Shown piece by piece: positions 23,056-31,534 of a DNA stretch of 31,551 nt (within the stretch, counting starts at the first letter, position 1; every line of letters begins with the position of its first letter). Source of the stretch: an uncultured Eubacteriales bacterium (GTDB lineage: Bacteria; Bacillota; Clostridia; Oscillospirales; QAMX01); the NCBI GenBank assembly GCA_900551265.1, contig URVL01000006.1, positions 1 through 31,551 of the forward strand. The letters run 5' to 3'. The position numbers were made by a program, and so were the translations under genes. The notes below the pieces were generated by a model, which was not told the origin of the DNA, ran no database searches, and was given only the letters and a program-made list of their open reading frames with translations.

Positions 23056-23955
23056 TCACCACATTTCTATCTCACACACGAGCTCCACGCCAAAGGTATG
23101 AAGCACCGTCCTTTGTACATGTTCTATGACGCGGCGCACATCCTCACACGTTGCGCCGCCCCGGTTAACAATAAAACCTGCATGCTTCTCAGAAACGCAC
23201 GCACCGCCAACCGTATATCCCTTCAACCCGCTATCTTCAATCAGCTTACCCGCGTAATACCCTTCGGGACGTTTAAACGTACTTCCCGCCGACGGATATT
23301 CAAGCGGCTGACGCTCACGCCGCCGTTTCATGAAATCATCCATACGCGCACGAATCACGGCGGGATCATCCTGTATCAGACTAAATTCCGCGCCGAGCAC
23401 GGTCAGTTCCCTGCGTTCACGGAATATACTGTCGCGATAGCCAAACGCCAACGATCCGGCGGGGATCTCCATAACATCACCACGCCGGTCACAGGCGGTT
23501 ACCAGCGTCACCACCTGGGACAATTCGCCTCCATAGGCGCCTGCGTTCATTGCGATACCGCCTCCCACCGTACCGGGAATGCCATGCAAAAATTCCAGTC
23601 CTGAAAGGCCATGTGACTGTGCAAAAACCGACGCCGATGCTTTCAGGCATCCTGCCCCCGCAAACAGGCGGTTCTCGCCCAGCCATGTCACGTCACCGCA
23701 ACTGACCTTCATAACAACTCCCGAGACACCCTGGTCTGAAACCAACAGATTGGAACCGCCACCCAAAATGTGCAACGGTAACTCATACTGGTATAGCAGT
23801 GCAAAAAGCATTGGAATATCCGCTGAAGACTGCGGTATCAGCAATAAATCTGCCGGACCGCCAATTTTAAAAGATGTATATCTTGCGAGAGGTTCATTTT
23901 CTTTTATCACTGTTTTCGGCGTATTCTGCACGATTGCTCTAATTAGTTCTTGCAA
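23056..23955 (-). CDS. murB: UDP-N-acetylenolpyruvoylglucosamine reductase (TTG start)
   Basis: A 299-residue type II MurB. The N-terminal FAD-binding domain contains ARYTSFKIGGPADLLLIP (about residues 24-41) and GGGSNLLVSD (about 72-81). The core has GIPGTVGGGIAMNAGAYGGE (about 137-156) and YRDSIFR with the catalytic serine region SAGSTFKRPEG (about 240-250); the short loop after it fits the type II form. It reduces UDP-GlcNAc-enolpyruvate to UDP-MurNAc using NADPH in the cytoplasm. The frame extends to 24123, but that stretch contains the hprK terminator and the promoter, so I chose the TTG at 23955, which has GGGAGG 7 nt upstream and gives a typical length. Confidence 0.93.
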   Translation of the reverse strand: MQELIRAIVQNTPKTVIKENEPLARYTSFKIGGPADLLLIPQSSADIPMLFALLYQYELPLHILGGGSNLLVSDQGVSGVVMKVSCGDVTWLGENRLFAGAGCLKASASVFAQSHGLSGLEFLHGIPGTVGGGIAMNAGAYGGELSQVVTLVTACDRRGDVMEIPAGSLAFGYRDSIFRERRELTVLGAEFSLIQDDPAVIRARMDDFMKRRRERQPLEYPSAGSTFKRPEGYYAGKLIEDSGLKGYTVGGACVSEKHAGFIVNRGGATCEDVRRVIEHVQRTVLHTFGVELVCEIEMW

Positions 23956-24024
23956 AGCCAGCCCTCCCGGCAAATATATCGGAACAGCGGCGAGGGGAAA
24001 TCTCACCCGCAGCCCTACAGTTTT

Positions 24025-24030
24025 ATTATA
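24025..24030 (-). promoter_or_regulatory. -10 box of the murB-whiA-dnaE operon
   Basis: A perfect TATAAT on the minus strand places the start near 24018, about 63 nt before the TTG of murB. The -35 is weak. It lies after the hprK terminator, giving murB-whiA-dnaE their own transcript. Confidence 0.55.
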
Positions 24031-24084
24031 GCTGATATTTCCCATAAAATGAAGCGTTAAAAACAAAAATTCTTGAGAGCCTGT

Positions 24085-24120
24085 AAAAACAGAGAAGGTA
24101 CGGACTTTCCGTACCTTCTC
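24085..24120 (-). terminator. Intrinsic terminator after hprK
   Basis: GAGAAGGTACGGA and TCCGTACCTTCTC (24108-24120 with 24092-24104) form a perfect 13-bp stem with a 3-nt loop on the minus strand. A TGTTTTT tract (24091-24085) follows. It separates hprK from murB. Confidence 0.92.
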
Positions 24121-24150
24121 CAAATATCAATACACGAAAAAACGCCTTTT

Positions 24151-25092
24151 TCAATGACCGAAATCGTCGTTAAGCCTGTTCAACAGTTCATGCGCAGCAT
24201 TAAATCCCATCTTACGGTCACGGTTATTCATTGCCGCGACCTCTAAAATCACCGCCAGGTTGCGCCCTGGACGAACCGGTATGGTGACAAGCGGCACGTG
24301 AATATCAAGAATGTTGATTTCCTGTCCCTCAACGCCTAAACGATCATAGCTATGGCCCTCTTCCCAGGGTTCCAACTTGATTACAAGGTCAATACGCTCT
24401 GTCATCTTAACAGAACCCATACCAAAGATGCGCCGGACGTCGATCACGCCGATTCCGCGCAGCTCGACAAAGTGACGGATCACCTCAGGTGCGCTGCCAA
24501 CCAGCGTGCGGTTGGAAACGCGCCGGATCTCTACAGCATCATCCGCAATCAGACGATGCCCGCGCTTGACAAGCTCGATAGCCGTCTCACTCTTCCCAAT
24601 GCCGGAATCGCCAAGGATGAGAATACCTTCGCCATATACCTCGACCAATACCCCGTGACGCGTAATTTGCGGAGCCAACCACACCTTGAGCGTCGAGAGC
24701 ATGTCGCTCATCAGAGTACTTGTCCACTCGCGTGAACGCAAAAGAGGGACCTTGTGTAGCCTTGCCATTTCTACACACTCCGGCACAGGTTCCAGGCTGC
24801 GGCTAATGATGAGAGCCGGAAGCTTGTAGGATAACAACTTATCCAGAATTTCCGCCCGTTCCTTTGGTTCCATGCGTTCCAAATACGAAATTTCTTCGTT
24901 ACCAAATATCTGAATGTGATTCGGGTCGAAATACTCAAAAAAGCCCGTCAGCTGGAGCCCGGGCCGGTTAATATCGTCCGACTCGACCAAAATGTGTTCC
25001 ATGCCCTCCGGGGCATTGAGCACTTCGAGGTCAAACTCATGTATGACATCCGAGAGCGGCACGCTCGGCTTTTTATATCCGTTAAAATCCAT
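24151..25092 (-). CDS. hprK: HPr kinase/phosphorylase
   Basis: A 313-residue HprK. The Walker A motif GDSGIGKSE is at about residues 161-169, with ITRHGVLVEVYGEG before it. The HPrK signature region LRGIGVIDVRRIFGMGSV (in part) follows at about 213-230, then the capping loop and a C-terminal helix. It phosphorylates HPr on Ser46 and removes the phosphate, linking sugar status to catabolite control in Bacillota. The ATG at 25092 has GGAGG 5 nt upstream; the ATG at 25104 lacks a site and lies only 8 nt after the predicted transcript start. Here hprK has its own promoter and terminator rather than an obvious co-transcribed partner. Confidence 0.95.
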   Translation of the reverse strand: MDFNGYKKPSVPLSDVIHEFDLEVLNAPEGMEHILVESDDINRPGLQLTGFFEYFDPNHIQIFGNEEISYLERMEPKERAEILDKLLSYKLPALIISRSLEPVPECVEMARLHKVPLLRSREWTSTLMSDMLSTLKVWLAPQITRHGVLVEVYGEGILILGDSGIGKSETAIELVKRGHRLIADDAVEIRRVSNRTLVGSAPEVIRHFVELRGIGVIDVRRIFGMGSVKMTERIDLVIKLEPWEEGHSYDRLGVEGQEINILDIHVPLVTIPVRPGRNLAVILEVAAMNNRDRKMGFNAAHELLNRLNDDFGH

Positions 25093-25118
25093 GAAATCCT
25101 CCATAATAAGATAATTTC

Positions 25119-25147
25119 ATTATGGCACAATTCACAGAGGATGTCAA
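25119..25147 (-). promoter_or_regulatory. Strong sigma-A promoter of hprK
   Basis: TTGACA (25142-25147) and CATAAT (25119-25124) on the minus strand are 17 bp apart, matching the consensus at 11 of 12 positions. The predicted start is near 25112. The rest of the 209-bp spacer after tadA shows no RNA gene that I can recognise. Confidence 0.85.
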
Positions 25148-25301
25148 CGGGGAAATCCAGCCTTTCCGGAAAACTTCAAACACCAAGCAAGGATACTTTT
25201 CTCGGCGCCGCCTCCGAAACCCAGTTTTCCAGGTCCTCACGGTCTCTCACTTCTGTTCTTTGTACGCAAAGCAATCACAGACCTGCCGCATTGTCATACA
25301 A

Positions 25302-25745
25302 TTACCTCCGTGCCTGAAAAAACGCAGCAAGCAGTTCCGCGCATTCCTCTGCGCGAACGCCGCCGTAAAGCCTGGGCCGATGGCCAAATCCCTCTTCAAA
25401 CAGATTCAAAATACCGCCGCACGCCCCGGCAGACCGGTCACGTGCGCCATACACCACCTCTGGAATACGTGCATTGATAATCGCTCCTGTACACATGGCG
25501 CACGGTTCCAGCGTCACGTAAAGCGTGCAGCCGGAAAGCCGCCATCCACCGAGCAGGCGGCAGGCTTCCCGTATCGCCAGCATCTCTGCATGCGCTGTAG
25601 CGTCATGGCCGTGCTCACGCCGGTTGCGGCCGCGGCCAACGACCATACCATTGTGTACTACGACACATCCGACAGGAACTTCCCCGTCTTCCAACGCCTC
25701 ACGCGCCAGCTCTATTGCCAAACCCATATAGATGTCTTTTTCCAT
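25302..25745 (-). CDS. tadA: tRNA-specific adenosine deaminase
   Basis: A 147-residue zinc deaminase. HAE (His52, Glu54) and PCAMC (Cys82, Cys85) form the catalytic zinc site, and GEVPVGCVVV starts the domain. It converts the wobble adenosine 34 of tRNA-Arg(ACG) to inosine in the cytoplasm. The length is typical. Its ATG directly follows the TGA of the MecA-like gene (TGAATG), so translation is coupled. No SRP RNA gene follows it, which is a common neighbour in other Bacillota. Confidence 0.94.
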   Translation of the reverse strand: MEKDIYMGLAIELAREALEDGEVPVGCVVVHNGMVVGRGRNRREHGHDATAHAEMLAIREACRLLGGWRLSGCTLYVTLEPCAMCTGAIINARIPEVVYGARDRSAGACGGILNLFEEGFGHRPRLYGGVRAEECAELLAAFFQARR

Positions 25746-26195
25746 TCAGCACCGACCAGATAATATTTGAAAAGCGCTCTGCGCTATAATCACTTCACCG
25801 TTTTCACAAAACCTATTGTTTTCCACAACTTCAGACGTATATTCACGCAAAAGTTCCCCGGCACGATGACATGGCGTCGCCAAATAAAGTCGCCCGTCTA
25901 CACGGCAAAGCCTCGCACTCGCATCTGGAAACAAACGCTCCGCCTCATAGGCAGCGTCCAGCAGATCGTCCGCGCTGTCGAAGCCAAAATATGTATCGCT
26001 CTGTCCCCCCGCACAGACAAACACTACCGTTTTGCCTCCGGCAGTATATGCCGTCACTTCAGGCGACGTTCCTGCGGGAATGCCTTCGCTCGCAAGAGCC
26101 TCGCAGGCCCGGCGGCGTAAATCCTCATCGTCCTGAAGCTCCGCAGCGTTTAATACCATCAGGACGCTGTCCGGGCCGGTTTTCTGTATTTTCAT
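25746..26195 (-). CDS. MecA-like protein, divergent and short
   Basis: A 149-residue protein that I do not recognise with certainty. The N-terminus MKIQKTGPDSVLMVLNAAEL resembles the start of MecA adaptors. The C-terminal pattern, a phenylalanine-rich YFGFDSADDLLDAA followed by ARLCRVDGRLYLATP, resembles the MecA fold that contacts ClpC. MecA is usually 200-240 residues; this one lacks much of the linker and is divergent. If related, it would deliver substrates to a Clp ATPase. I chose ATG 26195, which has an AGGTGA site at good spacing. It is coupled to tadA. A separate hypothetical family is possible. Confidence 0.5.
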   Translation of the reverse strand: MKIQKTGPDSVLMVLNAAELQDDEDLRRRACEALASEGIPAGTSPEVTAYTAGGKTVVFVCAGGQSDTYFGFDSADDLLDAAYEAERLFPDASARLCRVDGRLYLATPCHRAGELLREYTSEVVENNRFCENGEVIIAQSAFQILSGRC

Positions 26196-26218
26196 GCCGA
26201 TCATCACCTCGTATGAAA

Positions 26219-26247
26219 ATTATACATCGGCGCCGGGCGGTTTTAAA
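26219..26247 (-). promoter_or_regulatory. Promoter of the MecA-like/tadA unit
   Basis: TTTAAA (26242-26247) and a perfect TATAAT (26219-26224) on the minus strand are separated by 17 bp, placing the start near 26212 and a short leader before the ATG at 26195. Confidence 0.55.
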
Positions 26248-26284
26248 GTTTGAATTTCTGGCGTAAGCGGAAAGAAATACAAAT

Positions 26285-26314
26285 AGCAAAACGGCCGGTG
26301 TAAATACACCGGCC
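26285..26314 (-). terminator. Intrinsic terminator after the htrA-like gene
   Basis: GGCCGGTGT and ACACCGGCC (26306-26314 with 26293-26301) form a 9-bp stem around AAAT or its complement, followed by GTTTTGCTA on the minus strand. It ends the response regulator/kinase/protease operon 5 bp after the stop codon. Confidence 0.85.
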
Positions 26315-26319
26315 CTGCT

Positions 26320-27924
26320 TTAGTTTCCAGTCAGATCATACTGATCGACAAGTTCAATTTCCACGTCAAATGTCTCGCCTCTGCGATATACCGTGAGCGT
26401 AATACTGTCTCCCACTTCCAAGCGGTTTTTAATAGTATTAATCTGCGCCACGGCAATCACCTCCGTACCGTTACAGTGCGTGATGATGTCACCAATTTCA
26501 ATTTTTCCATATGCGCCGCTCAAAGGATCCACGCTTGCCACCAGAACGCCGGAAGGCGCGCCGCCATACGCATCATCAGCCGCCATCACAGAGCTTGCCG
26601 TAATACCAATTGCCGGATATCCCCGCACATAGCCGTAAGTAAACAAGTCGGCCACAATTGATTCCAACTCGCTTGTCGGGATCGCAAAGCACAAGCCTTC
26701 ATAGGTAGTCGAACTCATTTTAACAGTATTGATGCCTATCACCTGGCCGTACTTATTCAAAAGCGGACCGCCGGAATTTCCCGGGTTGATCGCCGCATCC
26801 GTCTGTAAAAGCCGCATGGTCTTGCCGGAAGCGTCAACCGTTATCACACGATCAAGCGCAGAAATAATACCCGATGTCGTGGTACCCTGCAAATCAACAG
26901 AAGCCGGGCACCCAATTGCCACCGATATTTCCCCTACTCTCAGCTGTGTGGAGTCGCCAAATTCAACAGGCGTCAGCCCATGCGCGTCAATCTTCAAAAT
27001 GGCAATATCCGCATCGTCATCCGAAGCGACCACCCTGGCCTCATATTCAGTTCCGTCATTTAGCAGCACCGTAATGCTGTACGGGTCGGAAACCACGTGT
27101 TCGTTTGTAATAATATAGCCGTCCTCAGTAAAAATTGTGCCGGATCCAATGGTATAGCCATCCTGAGGATTTTCACTGATATATTTAATAACGCCCACTA
27201 CCGAAGGCTTCACAAGTTCTGCAATTGTCGGAATATCCAACTCCTCGCGGTAATTCTCTCCCTCGGCCTCTACCGTAACAATTTTTATAAATGGCGCGCC
27301 CTCTACCGGAACAAACGGTTCCTCGATTTCTTCCGCCGTCCCGTTACCATCATCCCCCGCAATGCTGTCATCCTCAGGAGCCGAATCTCCATCATCAGGG
27401 ATTATACTTTGCGATGGGGGAGTATCGTACCACCGGGTATAAAACGTTCCACGGAATAAATCTGTCACCTCTGAAAGCACACCCGTGTAAATCGCGCAGA
27501 ACATAAAACCGCCGCCCAACGTAAAGGACAAAAGAAACGCCGCAATCAGCAGAAACACGTTTCTACCCGTATGCGTCTTCTTCGGCGGATAACCGCTCCC
27601 ATATGAAAAGCCATTCGTACGATCGGAATAAGCAGCAGGACGGGCATATGATGGCGGATTTCCATATCCGCTCTGCGTACGCACCCACGGCGGTTCGCCA
27701 GGAATTGATCCGGACGAAGCGCTGCGTTGACGGTCGTCCGCTGCTTTCAAAGCAAAGTCTTCCTGATTGGGAGGTAGCTTGCAGGTGTCTACCGGTACCT
27801 GTTCAGAGCCGGTATCTTTTACAGATTCCGGGGAAAAAGCCTCGTTCGACTGTGGCAAAGGCTGTGAAACTGACGGTTCCTCGTGGGGTTCCGGCGTCTT
27901 TATTTCAGGATCAAAAGAATCCAT
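26320..27924 (-). CDS. HtrA/DegP-like membrane-anchored serine protease
   Basis: A 534-residue trypsin-like protease. Residues 1-120 are a cytoplasmic, Pro/Ser-rich low-complexity tail, residues 123-149 a single transmembrane segment, and residues 150-230 an acidic linker. The protease domain (about 235-430) carries the complete triad His276 (NEHVV), Asp306 (DADIAIL) and Ser384 (GNSGGP), and a PDZ domain follows (about 435-525). It would degrade or fold misfolded proteins on the outer face of the membrane, as HtrA/HtrB do in Bacillota. The ATG at 27924 has GGGAGG upstream. It is the third gene of an operon with a two-component system, 15 nt after the kinase, suggesting a CssRS-like envelope-stress circuit. 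Confidence 0.93.
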   Translation of the reverse strand: MDSFDPEIKTPEPHEEPSVSQPLPQSNEAFSPESVKDTGSEQVPVDTCKLPPNQEDFALKAADDRQRSASSGSIPGEPPWVRTQSGYGNPPSYARPAAYSDRTNGFSYGSGYPPKKTHTGRNVFLLIAAFLLSFTLGGGFMFCAIYTGVLSEVTDLFRGTFYTRWYDTPPSQSIIPDDGDSAPEDDSIAGDDGNGTAEEIEEPFVPVEGAPFIKIVTVEAEGENYREELDIPTIAELVKPSVVGVIKYISENPQDGYTIGSGTIFTEDGYIITNEHVVSDPYSITVLLNDGTEYEARVVASDDDADIAILKIDAHGLTPVEFGDSTQLRVGEISVAIGCPASVDLQGTTTSGIISALDRVITVDASGKTMRLLQTDAAINPGNSGGPLLNKYGQVIGINTVKMSSTTYEGLCFAIPTSELESIVADLFTYGYVRGYPAIGITASSVMAADDAYGGAPSGVLVASVDPLSGAYGKIEIGDIITHCNGTEVIAVAQINTIKNRLEVGDSITLTVYRRGETFDVEIELVDQYDLTGN

Positions 27925-27939
27925 AGAATCCTCCCAGAC

Positions 27940-29394
27940 TCAAGAATGCCATCCCGTCAGCCCGGATTGTTTCTCCGAAGCCGTCGGCAGGGTAAACGTA
28001 AACGTTGTCACGCCGTCCCGGCTTGTTGCCTGGATGTCCTCGCCGTGCATATGCAGGATCGACTTGACGATAAAAAGCCCAAGTCCCATACTGTTAGAGT
28101 CCATGCCGCGAGACTGATCCGTCTTATAAAAACGGTCAAAAATATAGGGAAGCATGTCGGGTGGAATATCTTTGCCGGAATTAGCAACAGAGACACGCGT
28201 TTTTGTATTTTCATGAACGACAGAAACCCGGATCACGCCGTTTTCCATGCCGTACTTACAGGCATTATCCAGCAGGTTATAGATCACCTGCGTTATATTA
28301 TCCTGATCGGCCGTAACATTCATGATATCCTGCTCAAACGCAACATCCACACTCATGTTTTTCTCTTCAATGCGGCTTTCAAACTCCAAAATATTCAGCC
28401 GTATCATTTCACAGATGTCAAAGTTCGTAGGATGTAGCTGAATCTGTCCAGATGAGAGCCGGCTCGCCTCCAGCATCCGCACGACAAGCCGCGAAAGGCG
28501 TCGTGTATCATGAGAAATAACCGTCAGATACTCGCGCTCACGTTCAGGCGGGATTGTACCATCCAAAATCCCATCTGCAAAACCTGCAATCGTTGTCATG
28601 GGCGTTTTCAATTCATGCGAGACGTTTGCAATAAACGACGAGCGCAATTCCTCCAGCTTATTAAGCGACGCGGACATCTGATTCAAGCTGTGCGCCAGCT
28701 CTCCAATCTCATCGGTCCTGTCCTCCGGAATACGGACGGAAAAATCGCCGAGCGCATACGCTCGCGTTGCCTTCGTCATGGCGCGCAGCGGCTTGGCCAT
28801 ACTCCTGGCCATGATATAGGAGACTATCATGCCGACCATTAAAACAACCAAACCGATGATAAAGAAAATCTGCTGATAATATTCAAACATCTCCCGCGCA
28901 GAACCCGCAGATGCCGAGACAAAAACGGCCCCCAGCACAATCCCATCTGCGTTCACTACGCTGCGTCCGCTCGTATAGTTGACCGTGGTATACACGCCGC
29001 CCAACGTACCGACTTCCGCATAGGCGCCGTTTTCCGTAACGCGGCGCAAAATGTCTTCGGAAATCTTCGCTGAAAATCCTTCCGAGTAGCCCTCCCGGTT
29101 GGCATGGTACAAAAGAAGCCCATCTGCATCGCAGATAATAACCTGCTCATTGTTTTCATATACGATAGCAGTGATCCCCGCCACAAACATAGAATGAAGG
29201 AGCGCATTGTCTCTGCGTTCAAAAAAAAGTTCAGCCAAGTTCGAGACGTTTTCGGAGTCCTGCTCAAGCATATCCTGCAGCTGCCCCAGCGTATACGTAT
29301 ACGACTGGACGATGTAACACACACCAAACAGGCTAAAGCATATCAAAAGCAGCAACAGTGTCATCGTCAAATAACGCCAAAACAGGCTCTTCAT
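27940..29394 (-). CDS. Sensor histidine kinase (HAMP, HisKA, HATPase)
   Basis: A 484-residue membrane kinase. It has TM1 at about 8-30, an extracytoplasmic sensor region (31-173), TM2 at about 174-196, and HAMP at 197-249. The HisKA helix carries the phosphoacceptor His260 in NVSHELKTPM. The HATPase domain has an N-box in DNACKYG, G1 in NSGKDIPPDM and G2 in GLGLFIVK. It would autophosphorylate and pass phosphate to the response regulator encoded 17 nt upstream. The sensor domain resembles a Cache/PAS-type fold in length, but the signal is unknown. The htrA-like gene follows, which points to envelope stress. Confidence 0.95.
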   Translation of the reverse strand: MKSLFWRYLTMTLLLLLICFSLFGVCYIVQSYTYTLGQLQDMLEQDSENVSNLAELFFERRDNALLHSMFVAGITAIVYENNEQVIICDADGLLLYHANREGYSEGFSAKISEDILRRVTENGAYAEVGTLGGVYTTVNYTSGRSVVNADGIVLGAVFVSASAGSAREMFEYYQQIFFIIGLVVLMVGMIVSYIMARSMAKPLRAMTKATRAYALGDFSVRIPEDRTDEIGELAHSLNQMSASLNKLEELRSSFIANVSHELKTPMTTIAGFADGILDGTIPPEREREYLTVISHDTRRLSRLVVRMLEASRLSSGQIQLHPTNFDICEMIRLNILEFESRIEEKNMSVDVAFEQDIMNVTADQDNITQVIYNLLDNACKYGMENGVIRVSVVHENTKTRVSVANSGKDIPPDMLPYIFDRFYKTDQSRGMDSNSMGLGLFIVKSILHMHGEDIQATSRDGVTTFTFTLPTASEKQSGLTGWHS

Positions 29395-29411
29395 ATCAAT
29401 TCTCCGGGTCT

Positions 29412-30101
29412 TTAAGAATTTTTCCTTAGTTCAAATTTATAACCTACGCCCCATACGGTCGCCAGATCCCACTCGTCGCTGACATTCTCAAGTTTTTCAC
29501 GCAGGCGCTTGACATGCACGTCAATCGTACGGGTATCGCCGAAATAATCAAATCCCCATACTTCATCCAGAAGCTGCGAACGCGTAAACACACGATTTGG
29601 GTTTGAAGCCAGGAAATAGAGGAGTTCTATTTCCTTCGGCGGCGTATCGACCTTTTTCCCGGCAACCGTCAAATCATACGCCTCCATGTCAATAATCAGG
29701 CCATCGAATACCAGGCGTTTGGAAGAAACGGTCTCCGGCGCATAGCGGCGCATTACCGCATGGACACGTGCGATTACCTCTTTCATCTCCAGCGGTTTCA
29801 CAATATAATCGTCCGCGCCCATTTCCAGGCCGGAAATCTTATCTGTTGTCTCGCCCTTTGCCGTGAGCATAATAATCGGCGTTGTGGATTCACGGCGGAT
29901 CTCATGACATACCTGCCAACCGTCCATCACGGGCAACATGATGTCCAGCAAAACGATGTCCGGCTCGACGCGCTTAAACTCTCGCAGACCGTTTCCACCA
30001 TCAGCCGCGCCATAGACCTCAAACCCGTCCTTTTCCAGGTAAAGCCGCATCAGTTCGCGGATATTTGCATCGTCCTCTATAATCAATGCTTTTTTTGCCA
30101 T
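29412..30101 (-). CDS. OmpR/PhoB-family response regulator
   Basis: A 229-residue regulator. The receiver domain (1-120) has the acidic pair Glu9/Asp10/Asp11, the phosphorylated Asp53 in VLLDIMLP and the conserved lysine in DYIVKPLE. The C-terminal winged-helix DNA-binding domain (about 130-225) shows LLYFLASNPNRVFTRSQLLDEVWG (in part) and DVHVKRLREKL. It would act as a dimer on direct-repeat promoter sites. It heads the operon with its kinase and the HtrA-like protease, and may control that operon itself. Confidence 0.96.
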   Translation of the reverse strand: MAKKALIIEDDANIRELMRLYLEKDGFEVYGAADGGNGLREFKRVEPDIVLLDIMLPVMDGWQVCHEIRRESTTPIIMLTAKGETTDKISGLEMGADDYIVKPLEMKEVIARVHAVMRRYAPETVSSKRLVFDGLIIDMEAYDLTVAGKKVDTPPKEIELLYFLASNPNRVFTRSQLLDEVWGFDYFGDTRTIDVHVKRLREKLENVSDEWDLATVWGVGYKFELRKNS

Positions 30102-30139
30102 AGGAATAATGCCTCCAATCTTTTGTATCTTCCTGTCTC

Positions 30140-30145
30140 ATTATA
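30140..30145 (-). promoter_or_regulatory. -10 box of the response regulator/kinase/protease operon
   Basis: A perfect TATAAT on the minus strand lies 38 bp before the regulator ATG at 30101, with a poor -35. A weak -35 fits a promoter that needs an activator, perhaps the regulator itself. Confidence 0.5.
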
Positions 30146-30184
30146 TTGCATTGCACGCGGTTTAGGGTGAATTTTCTGTAAACA

Positions 30185-31534
30185 TTAAATCCCGTTAAAA
30201 GTATCGTTTCTTCTATATTTTTTACGCGGTGAGGCCAGCATTTTCAGTTTTAAAGCATCGTTTGCGGCGCTCGGCAAAAGGCGGACGATCGTGACAAGAT
30301 TCGGCGCCATCATAAAAACGCAGAAAATATCGGAAAGGGTCCAGGCAAGTTCCATGGACGCCATGCCGCCGGCGAAGGTTGCCGCTATCCAAGCCACGGA
30401 AAAAATACGCACCGCACGTCTTGAAAACAGGAATCGGAAGGCCTGCTCCGCAATGTAGTACCAACCCACAATGGTAGAAAATCCGAGAATCGTAATGCTG
30501 ACCGGCAGGACGTAGCGTCCAATAACCGGAACAAGCGTAAACGCATAATCTGCAAGCGCCAACGCATCTTCGAATCCATAACCGCCATGCAGAGCCGCCG
30601 CGACAAAGGTTACGCCCGTCATAGCAGCCAGCACCAGCGTATCCCATACGGTAGAGCAGGCGCACCCCATTGCCTGTTCCGCCGCCACGCCGCGGCCCGC
30701 CGCAGAGGCGCTGATTCCCGCAGTTCCCATTCCCGCCTCACTGGAGAAAAGGCCGCGCGCAACCCCCCATCGAGCGGCGCGTCCCATGCCATAACCGGTA
30801 ACACCCGAGACCGCACACGCGGGTGTAAACGCCTCTTGTAAAATTAGCGTGAGTGCATCTACGAGTTGGTCGCGGCAAATAAACAACACCGTCAGACATA
30901 CGCCAATATATAGGACAATCATAACCGGAACGGCGCTTGTGCAGAAATCAAAAATAGTTTTTGCTCCGCCTAAAATGACAATTGCAGCAAGAACTGTAAT
31001 GACTGCCGCAAGAAGTGCTGTTGGAAAGTTTCCGTCGTTCCCGAGCACCTCACAAATAGAGTTTGCAGGGATTAATGCTCCCATGGCGATACCACATAGG
31101 CACACCGCCGCAGCATAGAGTAACGCACTTTTGTGATACCCAGTCACGCGCATGGTATGCATTGGCCCGCCCTGCGGCGTACCATCCGCCTCCAAATTGC
31201 GGTACTTGAGGGAAAACAGACATTCCGCATATTGCACGCCGACGCCAACCAACCCGGCAAGCCAGCACCAAAATACGGCCCCTGCTCCTCCAAGCGAAAT
31301 AGCCAGAGCAACACCAACGATATTTCCGACGCCAAGTACCGCCGCCAGACTGACGCTGAGACTTTTATAGACGCCGCTTTTGCCTGAAAACGTTGTGCGG
31401 ATCCCAAGCGGGATATAGCGCTGTGGAAAACCGGTTTTCCAGGAAATGTAGGCAGAAATCAAAAACAAAGCAAATACGACAGGCGCACTCCAGAGAATAT
31501 CGGAAATGCGCGTTAGTACGGAGAGTATATCCAT
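30185..31534 (-). CDS. Alanine/glycine:cation symporter (AGCS family)
   Basis: A 449-residue polytopic membrane protein with about ten to eleven hydrophobic helices. The AGCS family signature is seen in GVGNIVGVALAISLGGAGAVFWCW (read in part) and in a conserved segment around GLFSSEAGMGTAGISASAA (in part). It imports alanine or glycine with Na+ or H+; the ion and substrate cannot be told from sequence here. The ATG at 31534 has an excellent GGAGGCTGAC leader. The C-terminus is basic (PRKKYRR). It ends 83 bp before the response regulator start and I see no clear terminator between them. Confidence 0.93.
   Translation of the reverse strand: MDILSVLTRISDILWSAPVVFALFLISAYISWKTGFPQRYIPLGIRTTFSGKSGVYKSLSVSLAAVLGVGNIVGVALAISLGGAGAVFWCWLAGLVGVGVQYAECLFSLKYRNLEADGTPQGGPMHTMRVTGYHKSALLYAAAVCLCGIAMGALIPANSICEVLGNDGNFPTALLAAVITVLAAIVILGGAKTIFDFCTSAVPVMIVLYIGVCLTVLFICRDQLVDALTLILQEAFTPACAVSGVTGYGMGRAARWGVARGLFSSEAGMGTAGISASAAGRGVAAEQAMGCACSTVWDTLVLAAMTGVTFVAAALHGGYGFEDALALADYAFTLVPVIGRYVLPVSITILGFSTIVGWYYIAEQAFRFLFSRRAVRIFSVAWIAATFAGGMASMELAWTLSDIFCVFMMAPNLVTIVRLLPSAANDALKLKMLASPRKKYRRNDTFNGI

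Noticed and set aside
23956..24123. An N-terminal extension of murB starting at an ATG at 24123.
   Set aside because: It would include the hprK terminator and the TATAAT promoter, and the added residues do not match MurB.
25105..25301. A possible SRP RNA gene after tadA, a frequent location in Bacillota.
   Set aside because: The conserved SRP core (GTCAGGTCCGGAAGGAAGCA-like) is absent. The stretch holds only the hprK promoter.
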